This document shows, one piece after another, positions 53,855 to 64,000 of a stretch of 64,000 nucleotides of DNA (its first letter is position 1; each line of letters starts with the position of its first letter). The translations under genes and the position numbers were made by a program. This DNA is from Scolanthus callimorphus (Eukaryota > Cnidaria > Anthozoa > Actiniaria > Edwardsiidae), in NCBI GenBank assembly GCA_033964015.1, contig CM066912.1:26075605-26139604 (forward strand). The letters run 5' to 3'. Below the pieces are notes generated by a model that ran no database searches, had not been told where the DNA came from, and saw only the letters and a list, made by a program, of their open reading frames with translations.

Positions 53855-54880
53855 CTAATGTCCGTTGGACTTGCGCTTCTTGCTGCCGTAAACTGGAGAG
53901 GGAGAGCGCCCTCTTCGGGGGGAAGGCCCTCCCCCATGGGTACACTCACTTTTCCTGTGGGAACCCGCGCACTTGGAGCAATGGTGCGCAAATTTGCAAG
54001 CTGAATAGAAACAGCGGCCATCATTCCAGCGGAGACACGCCTCTGATGGGTTTGTCCCCTGGCGAGGGGCTGCACCAGCTGTATGGTAAGTAAATAGGTG
54101 TGCTTCGAGCTGAGACCAGTCATTTAGTCGACTGGCAGCTGCGTGTTCCCTGTAAGCACGGTCATAGCGGAGCCAAGCCTTGCCGCTAAACTGGCGGCTT
54201 GTTCGCAGTATAAGAAGCTTATACTGTAACAAGTCCTTCCATCTGTCAGGGAAATATGTCGTCATGACCGCGGTGTAAATAGTGAATGCTTCCATCCACG
54301 ACACAATGTCATCTGCGCGATGTTTGGGTTTCTTTGAATTGTATGGCACGCCCGTTAAAACGAGCTTGCCCTCGTACAAGAGCTGCGGTTCAGGATCGGT
54401 TTGAGGAATCAAATTAGCTGGCAAAAGGTCTGCCATGTCCACAAATTTTCCCGAGACAATTTGTGAGACCAATTTTGACGGGACCGGCGAATAACCCGTG
54501 CCGACCACAAATGGTTGGTGCAAAATGGGAGATGAATTTGCCACCAGAGACCCACCGGAGGATGCCCAAACCGGGGTTGAGGAGCATTGATTTGAAGCAC
54601 TGGAGCCGGAGGCGCTATAACTCCCAACTTGGGGCGACGGGACAGACCCAAGCGAGATCGGGGGGGAAGTAAAGGTCGAAAGGAATCCCGGCACTGCAGA
54701 TAAACCGGACATACCTCCAGCAGCCGACGAAACGATCGTTGAAGCGCCTGAGGGTGTAGATGTTGTTGTAGCAGATGAAGTCGGAATCCCGGCGCGAAAG
54801 ACTTTCTTCACTGCCGCTTCAATGGCCGCCATCATCTCCGAGGAGATCCCGTGCTCACTGGCTTCTTCGTTGTCCGACAT
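53855..54880 (-). CDS. Gag-like protein of the Ngaro-type element
   Basis: A 341-residue frame starts MSDNEEASEHGISSEM, just inside the left terminal repeat. The N-terminal third is Ser/Thr-rich and low in complexity. A central part (DMADLLPANLIP, VSWMEAFTIYTAVMT, WKDLLQYKLLILRTS, GKAWLRYDRAYRE) resembles the conserved core of DIRS/Ngaro gags. The C terminus has CLRWNDGRCFYSACKFAH (C-x7-C-x4-C-x3-H) directly followed by CSKCAGSHRKSEC (C-x2-C-x3-H-x4-C), then a basic SPRRGRSPSP tail. It probably packages the element RNA. The frame is intact. Confidence 0.85.
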   Translation of the reverse strand: MSDNEEASEHGISSEMMAAIEAAVKKVFRAGIPTSSATTTSTPSGASTIVSSAAGGMSGLSAVPGFLSTFTSPPISLGSVPSPQVGSYSASGSSASNQCSSTPVWASSGGSLVANSSPILHQPFVVGTGYSPVPSKLVSQIVSGKFVDMADLLPANLIPQTDPEPQLLYEGKLVLTGVPYNSKKPKHRADDIVSWMEAFTIYTAVMTTYFPDRWKDLLQYKLLILRTSRQFSGKAWLRYDRAYREHAAASRLNDWSQLEAHLFTYHTAGAAPRQGTNPSEACLRWNDGRCFYSACKFAHHCSKCAGSHRKSECTHGGGPSPRRGRSPSPVYGSKKRKSNGH

Positions 54881-54917
54881 TAGAACAGAAAGCTCCGATA
54901 AATAGGCGTAAACGCGA

Positions 54918-55113
54918 AGAAAAACAACCTTTTAGCGAAAGGTTTTAATGCTTTCCAACTCTGAGCACGCTTCCAAGCTCCACCGATAGGGGAGGCCCGT
55001 CTTAAGCCGAAGGGGCGCCGAGCCCCGAGACAGCCCCGACCAGCGCACGAACGATGTCGGGAAAAAGTAGCAATGACTCGGTTTTACTTCGTTTAAATTA
55101 CATTCAAACACAT
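54918..55113 (-). repeat. Ngaro left terminal repeat A1 (196 bp)
   Basis: Same sequence as 48508-48703. It is 5' of gag in the coding direction and presumably contains the promoter; no TATA box is evident. Confidence 0.9.
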
Positions 55114-55516
55114 CAAACCCTGCGAAAAAAGGCGCATTGTGGACCATATCTAGAGCCATCAAAATAACAGAAGTTCACAAAAAGTTGTCCATCTAGAATT
55201 ACGCGCGCGCTTAAGATGTCTCCTGCGTGATTCGACATAGTTGCGCGCGGGCAGCGCGAATATTTGATTGTTGTTTCTAGTGTTCCGTTCACACGTTGCG
55301 ATTTAGAAAGCCATTTCTGAGGCGATCGTCGGCGATGTCATAGCGGTGTGAATAATAATAATAATAACGGACCGATTCGCACATTGGGCACATCCACGAG
55401 GTGGCTCTTCGTCCCGTGCGTCTGTGAAGTGTTTCAGTTAGACCTGAAGACCTGTATCAGCATCCCAGGGTTCTTTTACGTCCCCCACGAATTGGATATG
55501 GAAGTGGAGGGAGACG

Positions 55517-55547
<31 letters not shown>

Positions 55548-58500
55548 TAAGGAAGCACAAGCTTTTTACAGCCCACAATGAAGCCTAATTGCTCTTCACC
55601 GCGGGAAAGAAGAGAAAGAATTTCCACGTCCTTGCCGGGAATCGATCCCGGGCTACAGCGGTGAGAGGCGAGCGCCGTAACGCTGCGCCACCGTGTGAAT
55701 GACCCGATGTTTGTAGGTGATCTAAGGAAATCGTCTGCATCGTCGTTGCGACGTCGCAAATGAAATCGCTTACAGAGGGCAGTATGTGAGCGGACCATAA
55801 AAGTATGTAACCAGGCCATAAAAGTATGTGAACGGACCATAAAAGTATGTGACCAGGCGCAATAAAAGTATGTCTACGGACCATAAAGTATGCGAACGGA
55901 CCATAAACGTATGTGAACGGGCTATAAAAGTATGTGACCAGGCCATAAAAGCACGTGAGCGGGCCATTATAGTATGTGACCGCAATAAAAGTATGTGACA
56001 TGAAGACATTAGTGCGCGCATGAAACCTAGACAAGCGCAGACACAAGCAACAAATTCGTTTCGCTTATGTGGTTTGCCGCACTAGAACGCAAGCGCTAGA
56101 AAATCGAGACGTTGCGTATCATTCCTTGCGCTTGCGCTTCGTGCTTGCACCTAGTTTAAATCAAGCGAACGCAAACGCAAGCAATTAATGTTGATTAGTG
56201 AGGCTTCCACTTGCGTCGCTATGACCCACACCTGCCTCGAGCTTGTGTCCTGCGCTTGCGTCCTGAAAACGATACTAGGATGCAGGTGATCTGAATGCAC
56301 GGGGAAACTAGGAGCGAACCAAGTACTGACACGCTTTTCAGATTTGTACGAGCTAAGCCCATTGTCTGCCTGTACGCATATCAAGTTTTGCCAAAAACTG
56401 CCGACTTGCCGACGTTCCAAAACTTCGTTATTAGGAAATACCCTTATTTGGAAGATCTGTAAGTATTTTTCCACATACATATTTGCGCCATTTTGTTTTG
56501 TGCTTTGTAGGACGAGGGGCCTGAGGCGACCACAGGCAGCCCGCGCGGATTTGTATAAAAACGACAGCTATTTTGATATGCGTGCCTAGCGTACTGAGAT
56601 GGATTGAGAGACAGGCAGTCTTTATAGTCGTTATCGACTGCGTACATACTGTTATCGAATGTGTACATTACACTAGTGTCGAAATGTTTCTAAATTACAA
56701 CTTGGAAATCGATATCAGAAAGTTACTTAACGCTGCTTCATTGATGATTGACTGTACTTTCAGTACTTTGGCCATTTCTCACAAGTATGGCGGTGTGGAA
56801 TGCAGGATGATGACAGGCAAGCAAGAAGGATTTTTAAATTGACAATCGCGAAACTCGCCACCTTGTCGCCGTCGACATCAAGTACTTTTTGTTTCTCTCA
56901 CTCGATACGCGCATGCTCCAGGAATGATCACTGAGAGCGAAACTAATCAGACGATCCTATCAGATAACTATTAAAGAATATGTCAAACTTAAACAATTGG
57001 TCTGATGGATCGAGGAATAGCGAGATTAAAAGTGATTTTTTTCCCCATGTTTTGAGCCTTCGCTGGCCATCGTTACGGGACGATACTTTCTCTGATTTGA
57101 GATGCGCATAACAGCTGCGTAGTTGCGTGACAGGCACCCTTAAAACACACAAATAATGTTGATCATACTGGTGTGCGCTTGGCAGGGCAGCTCAGAGTCA
57201 CTGCAAAACGAGACTCGATCATTTTGCACAGCAAAATGGTGACTAAAACCCTTCTTTTTTTATTTGAAAAAAACAATTCGCACCGCTTAACAGAGGTAGA
57301 AAAAAAAATATTGCACTGACAAAAAAGCCCCCCCCCCCCCTCAAAAGTTAAATGGTCGGCCCCTAAGCCGAGGTTCCTACTCTGGGGCCTTATCTCGCCG
57401 CGAGTTTATGCGAGATAATGCGAGATAAGGGGAAAATGGTCCAATTGAAAGACGAGATAAAGCGAGATAATGCGAGATAAGGAAAAATTGTGCCAATTAG
57501 AAGCTGCGAGATAAGGCGAGATAGGGTCCCAGAGTACTGCCCTAGCCGAATGCATGACAAGGCATTCCGATCTTCTTGCTTGATCACGATGCTGCAATTT
57601 ATGGCCAAGGTCACTCGTCAAACTTGTAGCACTGACTGATCTACCATGAGCACTATTCTGAGCCCTCAGGCGAAAAGCCTCAACAATGGAAAAACTCGCC
57701 GTGCCGCTCTCACAATGAAGAACGCAATGCCAATATAATGCGGCCACAAGTCACGACCACGATACGTACATTCAGGGAAACATATAGCGCTATATTCACT
57801 GTTTATCAACATTGCCATTCTAACCGGCTAATGTATCAACCGTAGATTGAATAGCGCCCTTTGTACTGTGAACCAATCGATCTATGGTTGGCACATTTAT
57901 AACAATGGATGGCGTCAGTGTGAATAGCGCTATAAAAGCGCAAGGGTGGCTGATGGCCCAAATGGACGATGCCTTAAGCTGGTTCTCACTGGATCGCCAG
58001 GCTCATCTCCATTGTAAGAACTCACCAGCTGCGTCACAAAGCTTTTTTTGTTTGGTTATAGAACGAAGGTTGAACCAATCATGATTGAATAGTAACTAAA
58101 CACAAAGGTGTCCTCAGGGAATGCACTGGAGATGACCCGGATCGCAAGTGCAACCGCGCACAAGTGCCAGGATATTAAACTCGGATATTTGCTTATGTGG
58201 TTCACACTACGAACGCAAGCACAGACGCAAGCACAGACGTAAGCGCATGCAAATCAAGCCATTGCGCTCCCTTGCGCTTGTGTTTGCGCTCTAGTACGAA
58301 TTAAGAGAACGCAAGGACAAGCAAACTAATTTTAATGAAAATGTTGAATTTAAGCTTTGCGCTTGCTTCGCTGTTATTCACACTTGCTTTTGAGCTTGCG
58401 CCCTGCACTTGCGTTCGTGTGTCGGAGGGGTGTTTGAAAAGAAAAGTTATTAACTTGCAAAAAAAGACAATCCAGACCCACGATTCTAGCATTCTTGTTT

Positions 58501-58720
58501 TAGTAACTCTCCTTATATTGATAAAAAATCAGGATACTTAAACGTGCACAACGAACACTTCTACACGCACTTGCGCCATTACTGCCGAATTCGTAGTGTC
58601 GCTTGACGCGCAAGCAAAAACACAGGCGTAGAGATAAATTAGCAATAAGCAAATTGCAGACGCAAAACTGGTAGTAAAGCGCAAAGATAAACACAGACGC
58701 AATGCGCAATGAGAAACGCA
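55114..58720 (+). repeat. Duplicated block, copy 2, right part
   Basis: It continues block copy 1 from CAAACCCTGCGAAAAAAGGC (41796) to about 45418. It includes a SINE copy (55350-55702), the 21-bp repeat (55785-56000), the C-run element remnant (about 57222-57365) and the GCGAGATAA element (57378-57537). Diverging sequence begins after GAAACGCAGACG near 58725. Confidence 0.85.
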
Positions 58721-58729
58721 GACGTAAAA

Positions 58730-59560
58730 TCTAACTATGCGCACGCTAAGCGCCGTTCTCAGTCGTGAGCCAGTATGAATGGGAACCCTGTGTGACAGTC
58801 TATCCTAGGATTAGTACATTTCAAAGGAAATGTGCAAAATAGATTTCAATGGAATTTGCGGTTGGGATACGATAAAATGTCAATAATGGGGAGCATAAAA
58901 GATGCAAGCAGAAAGCGAGTATTTCCACTTCTTAAGGGACTCTAAGGCGGGCTCTAAGGGAGGGCATTGAAATGGTCTTCTGTGCCATCGACGCCCTCAC
59001 TGGGGTTTCTAGTAGCTCAGAAATTTATTGAAAGCAATTTAATACAGAGCAATGTTTGCAGACTAGGGCTGAATCTTTTTAGAAGCTCAATCCATCGGAA
59101 TGGTAAGGCCTCCCTATTATCTAACAATAATAAATCACAGGGACATTCTGGCTGCATTAAATGTAAAGCATGTCAAGGCCACACGTACTAAGTCCACTTT
59201 TGACCCTTATGATTATAACAAAGCCTCCTCTTGGTTAATGGAAGTTCTTTAACGAAAGAAACCAGGACTTCCAACTGCGAAACCTCCGTCATTTCAAAGC
59301 GGTATTTTGTGAAAATGCGAGATCCAACTAGCTCTGTTGAACTTCCCTAGGGGCAGGTTAGCTCGCCGTTAAACTGTGAAACTCTAATTCAGGACAGGTG
59401 ACAAGTAGTTTTCGTACAATGTTCATAAGACTAGCATACCAAAGATTCATTCAGTGTTGACCCTTTATCTTTCTTCTTTCCGATTACACTAGAGACTTCG
59501 CACCTGTAGAAATTATTAGAAACTTTTACGAACATTTCTAAACGGCTAAATCATGAAACA
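58730..59560. other. Unassigned stretch right of the duplicated block
   Basis: The frame 58967-59191 ends in KSQGHSGCIKCKACQGHTY, a Cys-rich string that may be a scrap of a reverse-transcriptase-linked or zinc-binding frame. It is too short and too isolated to call. Nothing else was seen. Confidence 0.25.
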
Positions 59561-59565
59561 TGGTT

Positions 59566-60324
59566 TTAGTCACGATTGTTAAGAACCCCTACTTGAAAAA
59601 CTGTCAACAGACTCTTACAAATTTCATCTGACCTTAGCTGGTCTTCTTGAACGAAATATCCAAAAAATTTCCGGAGCCTTTGAGTGTCAGCCGCTGACCA
59701 GTGTGTGAGCTTTTTCGGGTCAAAGACCAGATTTAAATGATTTTCTAAGCATCTGGAAAGAGTTAGAGGAAAACGGTTTCGAAGATTATTCTGTGAGATT
59801 CTTAAACAGTGCTTTGAAAATGGATATTTAGCGCGTATTTTCGCCCACTGCTCCTCGCAGTGCTGTACTTTTATTATAATTTTCCTGGAGTTCAGGTTTC
59901 TCAAGATGAGCTCGAGCAACAAAGCTTCAGTTTACTTTTTGCTCAAATTTCGTAGCAAGGAGGGATCATTTACAAAACTATCTAACTAGTACATAATTAA
60001 ATATTTCATTTATCTTTTCCTTGAGTTGTTTTATACGGTTGAAAGAAATGTGAAGCACAACAATTGACTTACTTCTCGAGTGCCTGTTGTTCAAAAACTC
60101 TTCAAAATTTGCCCTCACAAAAAATGACCCAGGCCGACAACATGCCAAAGCTCGAAAATCCATATGCTATATTTCATGGCAAACTTTAACTTGTTTGCCA
60201 TCTTTTTTGGATTCCTAAGAAACCTAGCATTATCTGTATCTTTCGTGCGAATGTTAGCTGTCTTCATTTGACAAAAAGAACCTGTGTCACTTTGCATAGT
60301 GATCCTCGCGGCGATAATTGTCAA
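59566..60324 (-). pseudogene. Decayed coding remnant, family uncertain
   Basis: Three adjacent minus-strand frames can be read as one broken product. The first (60324-60115) includes DTGSFCQMKTANIRTKDTDN. The middle (60163-59978) includes FEEFLNNRHSRSKSIVVLHI. The last (59922-59566) includes CLENHLNLVFDPKKLTHWSA and then DTQRLRKFFGYFVQED. The last segment is reminiscent of a tail often found in repeat-associated cnidarian and fish proteins (W-S-x-x-D/E...F), but this is memory of a pattern, not a search. Frame changes and stops lie between the parts. Confidence 0.3.
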
Positions 60325-61360
60325 AAATTGTCCATATAAAACATACCAAGCTGAAATGTAATCATGTACGGAAATAAGATACCTGTCTTCGCTCTAATTA
60401 ACTCCTTAAAGTTTATCATTTCAAGCCAAAGTTCACAAATTAACTTTGGAGAAACATGAAATTCTTTTCAGTCATTCTAGTCGGACAGAAGGGAATTTGT
60501 CTTTCATTTAAAACTTTCATATTTTTGTAACAGGGAGGTCAGGAAAAGAAGACCGTAAAATCCTCAGAGAAAAACTGAGAAAAAATGAGAAGTGTTTCTG
60601 AAAAAGTATAGCTACTCAGTAGGAAGAGTGGTTTTTCATTTTGATTTCTTCTATTCTTGAAAGGAAACGTCTTAATGGACGGCGCGAAGTCGTATATACC
60701 ATTATAACTAACACTTGACACCAAGGGCATGTGCATACGTTTATTGTATGAAAACACTATTTTTTTTCGTTCCGTCTTCAAGTACATGTTTCACTGCGAC
60801 TAAACGATAGTTTCTTCTTTGGTTTTCTTTATAAAAAGGAGCCTTTCTATTCGTTACAAATCAGACAGGTGAATTCTCGAACTTAAGTGCGAAACACGAA
60901 GGAAAATACTTAACCAAAACAAAGCCGAGAATCTAGAGAATCACGTTGAAGCGGAGAGGAACACAAGGGATGATGGAGAAACGGCATTACTCGTGGGATA
61001 GGGGGGAAATGACTTTGAAATTTAGGGATAAGTGAGATCGGGTACAAAGGAGAAAATATCACCACCTTATGATGTTGGCTATTAAACGTTTTTAATCACT
61101 TGGGATAAAATGGATAACAACAAGAGGGAAATGGGAGTGTCTAAAGTCTGTTCCTTCCTCTCCTCTCTGTTGCAACGAAAAAAAGCTATAAAACTATAAA
61201 ATAGTTTAAAAACCAATGTAGGTAAAGAATTTCTCCCGCAAAGTTGACCTTTGCCTGTGAGTCTAGTCCCGTTTTGTTGGCATATTATCTATCATTCCGG
61301 TTTCGATTTTTAAAGCGCGGAAATAAATAGGAAACTGTGGGTTATAAGTCCAATCCAGTC
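60325..61360. other. Intergenic stretch 3' of cyclin D
   Basis: No gene supported; the frame 60539-60787 has no domain. It is AT-rich with no repeat that I can link elsewhere in the window. Confidence 0.35.
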
Positions 61361-61366
61361 TTTATT
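61361..61366 (-). promoter_or_regulatory. Candidate polyadenylation signal of cyclin D
   Basis: AATAAA on the minus strand, about 125 bases after the stop codon. It implies a short 3' UTR. Confidence 0.55.
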
Positions 61367-61488
61367 AACAATATGTACACACACTTTTATTAGGGAACAC
61401 AGATGAATAAGTCGTTGCACAGCACTTTCTGTCAAACCCTGTAAATTTCGCGCCAGCGCCGGTTTCATATAAAAGAACAAGTTCATAT

Positions 61489-61632
61489 CTAAAATTCGAT
61501 TTCTTGAAGATCTGTCGGGGTGCTTGGTGCCGAAGCTGATTGTGTCTCTGGCATTTTACCCCTCGTCGAGTCTGCTTTTACGCTCAAATGTAAAACTTCC
61601 TCCATAAGATCCTGACAACTTCTAAGACACTC
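61489..61632 (-). CDS. CCND: Cyclin D, last coding exon
   Basis: The exon follows a strong acceptor (TTTGTCCTTTTTCAG) and reads ECLRSCQDLMEEVLHLSVKA up to SAPSTPTDLQEIEF and TAG (47 residues). CLRxCQ and the terminal STPTD..x..hydrophobic motif are diagnostic of D-type cyclins. In vertebrates the Thr before the second Pro of this motif is the GSK3-linked phosphodegron that controls export and turnover. Its conservation here suggests the same control, by inference. Confidence 0.92.
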   Translation of the reverse strand, partial: ECLRSCQDLMEEVLHLSVKADSTRGKMPETQSASAPSTPTDLQEIEF

Positions 61633-62967
61633 CTGAAAAAGGACAAAACAGATTTCTCAGCGTGATTTATGTGGCATGTGACCGCAACAAAGGAAAAATA
61701 TGTTTTAAGAACACAAAGAAAATGTAGGCATGATTGCGCCAATGTTGCCCTTTGTCGGGCTATTGAAATGTGCGTTTTATGACTTTCTGGTATAACATAG
61801 GCAGGCAAATTAGCACGCGCTCACGAAACACAGAGACCATGCAGTAAATAGAGACAATGGTGCTAAGCACAAGTCCCCAAAAAGGCGCGAATTTGACATA
61901 ACAGTATTAAGTGAAACCCATTCAGACAGAGAATGAGTTTTAAAAAATCTAGAAATGTATTCTTATTTCGGCAATAAAATCGCGCGCATAAAAAAAAGTG
62001 CGCGCGGCTTACACAAATCTTCACCGTAGAAATTTTCCATTTCGGAAAAACATTCAAAGTTTAGAAAAAAGCTTATGAGCAAACGTGTAAATATGTGAAA
62101 AAAAACTTACTGCAAGCCAAAGGTCTTTAAGAAAATTTATAAACGTCAATAGGTTTTTGCATAAGAAACCTTATAGCCTACAGCATAAGTGAAGCGCGAC
62201 TAAAAAATTCACGTGGCGAACTAATTTATCAGTGAAGCCACGAAGCCAGAACCACAAAGTGTCGTACTATTCAATAAGCGTTCTGATTCAGTGCTTTCAC
62301 GTGGAACATATTAAATTATAACAAAATTACAGCAAGCACCCTCAGTTCTTTTGTTGACCGACTTTGCGTGAGTTCTGAAGTTAAATTGTAAACACCCGAA
62401 ATCTACGATCATGGAAGTGAATTATAATGCAGCACAAGCCAAGCATATTGTCAATAAGAATTCTAATCCCGTAATGACAAACGAGATGACATTAGAATTC
62501 CCTTATTATATACTTCACTTGTGCTTGTGTGAATTCATTCCCGGAGGGACTTATTTCTAAGACGTGATAAATATGATTTTGCATGTCCTTCTTGAATATT
62601 AGGTCCTTTGGACTCCATGAGAATGTCCCTTTTCCAAAACACACCGGAGCCTGCGACCCTGCGACTTTTTCCCGCGCCAAGTGTACGCCAAAATATATTG
62701 ACCATTTGTTTTAGCAAATGTCTCAATTAATGTTCTTGGTTTTGTTAACAATGCGCTTCAAGCAAGATCCACGCAGCCCCTTTATTTTTAATTTCTTCTA
62801 GGTCTTTTTATTGAAGAAAGTAAAATAAAGTGGCAAAATGGAAAGTGAAAAGTATCGTTGCGCAGCTTGCGAGGCTTGTGGCTCACCGCAATGTTTCTGG
62901 TTGGCGGTTTGAAATAGCATTAAAAGCTGGAAAAATAGACTTCAAATCAGCAAACCCTGTTACGTAC
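61633..62967 (-). other. Cyclin D intron (last), with a palindromic element
   Basis: The intron is bounded by GTACGTAAC and TTTTTCAG. At 62412-62535, AGTGAATTATAATGCAGCAC and ATAAGAATTCTAAT face ATTAGAATTCCCTTATTATA and CTTGTGTGAATTCATT, an imperfect foldback of about 120 bp. No other feature was seen. Confidence 0.6.
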
Positions 62968-63122
62968 CGGTTCTATATTCGTTATTCTCTGTAGTAAATT
63001 TGCTAATTGAGATGCAGTCCAAGATTTCGCGCTAACATGTGAAGACATTCCCAGACCCGTGAAAGCCGCGCAAACTGACGCGGCCGCCAACATTGAAGGA
63101 GTATAAAGTAAAAACTTGTCAT
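62968..63122 (-). CDS. CCND: Cyclin D, penultimate exon (C-terminal cyclin fold)
   Basis: The 155-nt exon lies between TTTTTTTCTTTCCTAG and GTACGTAAC. It encodes DDKFLLYTPSMLAAASVCAA, then FTGLGMSSHVSAKSWTASQL and LLQRITNIEP. PSMxAAxSVxAAxxGL is the D-type cyclin signature in the second cyclin box. Phases join cleanly to both neighbouring exons. Confidence 0.95.
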
Positions 63123-63446
63123 CTAGGAAAGAAAAAAATAAAACAAAATAAATAAGTATAGAATAAACAAAGTGGATGGACAGGAATGGATGCAATAAAT
63201 AGTGCTAAAGGCACGCTACTTAGGGATTTGTGTACTTTACAGAATAAATCTGCCGAGCGCTAATCTTTCGGGGTTTGTTTAGGACTTGAAAATCAGACTG
63301 ACATATACTATGGGGTGCATAAAAACTTAGGCGTTGGTCTACAGTGCGGGATAGGAATAAATGTCGAGTGAATCAGCCAAGAATGGCAGGTTTTGAGCAA
63401 AATAATTGTAAGGAATAGCTTAGGGGTGTTTGTAATATCTATTTAC

Positions 63447-63606
63447 CTGTACAACAAAGCGCAAGGAACGTCGCGGCGTGTTTCCTTATGACATCGAGAG
63501 TTGAACTGTCTAGGGGAATTCGTGAGAATATTTGTTCTAAGAAATCGTGCGGAGTTACTGCGGAAACGTCCCATTTTAACTTGCCTAACACAAACAATTC
63601 CCAGTC
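63447..63606 (-). CDS. CCND: Cyclin D, internal exon (end of first and start of second cyclin fold)
   Basis: The 160-nt exon lies between TTTTTATCTCCGTAG and GTAAATAG. It encodes [20 protein letters not shown], then [13 protein letters not shown] and [15 protein letters not shown]. LKWDxxAxTPHDFxE is a hallmark of cyclin D, the regulatory subunit of CDK4/6 that drives G1 entry by phosphorylating Rb. The three exons give the C-terminal 152 residues of an expected total near 290. The remaining 5' exons (LxCxE motif, first cyclin box) lie beyond 64000. Confidence 0.95.
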
Positions 63607-64000
63607 CTACGGAGATAAAAAGGAACACAGGTTTTAGAAAGGAGTTGATTGGTAATCGCGCGAAGGATAAAGCTGAACTGACGTACGAAGAGGTCGCGCG
63701 ATTGATCTCAGTCAAATCCAAGTCAATGCCTCTTCTTTCTCTCGCGCTATTGGTATCTTTGCAGAGTAATCACATGTATGTGAGTATTTTTAATTGTAAC
63801 GGCGATAAGGTTCACTGAAATCATAGAAACTTCAAGTCTTGACGAGCCTCGCGGATTTCAATTAGGTTTCACATCAATCTCGCGATCGCGAGCGCGAGCG
63901 ACCCGCGCGCGGCAGGTTGAAAGCTCTAGCCATGCAAATCAAATTTAGGCAATTAGAGCAAAAATCCTTAATACAAACTAAATAAAGTAGATCTGCGGTA
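63607..64000 (-). other. Cyclin D intron, continuing past the window end
   Basis: No upstream cyclin D exon could be found in these 394 bases. Frames on both strands (e.g. 63501-63818 plus, 63443-63721 minus) are shadows or chance. Near 63885, CGCGATCGCGAGCGCGAGCG is CG-rich. Confidence 0.5.

Larger units (their letters stand above)
48345..55113 (-). mobile_element. Ngaro-type tyrosine-recombinase retrotransposon
   Basis: The coding strand is minus. Read that way, the order is a left terminal repeat (55113-54918), gag, reverse transcriptase/RNase H and tyrosine recombinase. Then come a 102-bp repeat (48805-48704), a second copy of the left repeat (48703-48508), a 61-bp spacer and a second copy of the 102-bp repeat (48446-48345). 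This A1-...-B1-A2-B2 split direct repeat is the hallmark of Ngaro/PAT-like elements and differs from LTR elements. The ends are fixed by comparison with the empty locus at about 41790 (TTAG/CAAACCCTG). No target-site duplication is seen, as expected for recombinase-mediated integration. Internal additions (51590-53650) separate gag from reverse transcriptase. The recombinase is frameshifted, so this copy is probably not autonomous as sequenced. Confidence 0.9.

Noticed and set aside
48345..55113. LTR retrotransposon (Gypsy/Copia) or DIRS1 proper
   Set aside because: There is no integrase or protease, and a tyrosine recombinase is present instead. The termini are split direct repeats, whereas DIRS1 has inverted terminal repeats.

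Overview
The window is eukaryotic nuclear DNA. Genes are split by spliceosomal introns with clear GT/AG borders, coding density is very low, and most of the sequence is repeats. The repeats include many short palindromic or terminal-inverted-repeat (TIR) DNA elements, tRNA-derived SINEs, satellites and a tyrosine-recombinase retrotransposon. Together with a cyclin D gene, secreted carboxylesterase paralogues and LicD/fukutin-like genes, this suggests a marine invertebrate, most likely an anthozoan cnidarian (coral or sea anemone). The organism is an inference; no single feature proves it.

Layout. (1) 1-31.4 kb holds a mirrored gene set: carboxylesterase 1 (minus, 3.0-3.6 kb; only its first coding exon is in the window), LicD-like copy 1 (minus, 9.7-10.6 kb), an approximately 126-bp satellite (14.0-16.6 kb), LicD-like copy 2 (plus, 17.3-18.1 kb) and carboxylesterase 2 (plus, 24.9-31.35 kb, seven recognisable exons). 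Both LicD copies carry frameshifts. Carboxylesterase 2 has lost the end of exon 1 to mobile DNA, has a one-base gap in a C run, and carries an 88-bp minisatellite built from the end of its sixth exon plus the splice donor. (2) 31.4-39.2 kb is repeats only, including a 6-kb segment bounded by 350-bp inverted arms and holding a hairpin-rich satellite. (3) 39.3-58.7 kb is a directly duplicated 6.1-kb non-coding block (39.29-45.42 kb, and 45.78-48.34 plus 55.11-58.72 kb). A Ngaro-type retrotransposon (48345-55113) interrupts the second copy, and the first copy preserves the empty site. (4) 58.7-64 kb holds a decayed coding remnant and then, on the minus strand, the last three coding exons of a cyclin D gene, the best-preserved host gene here.

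The host genes do not form a pathway. Cyclin D is a cell-cycle regulator. The carboxylesterases are predicted secreted hydrolases. The LicD-like proteins are predicted phospho-sugar or phosphocholine transferases of the secretory pathway. Several one-base deletions in otherwise good reading frames, together with the 6-kb near-identical duplication, mean that assembly error (homopolymer indels, two haplotypes joined in tandem) must be excluded before these genes are called pseudogenes.
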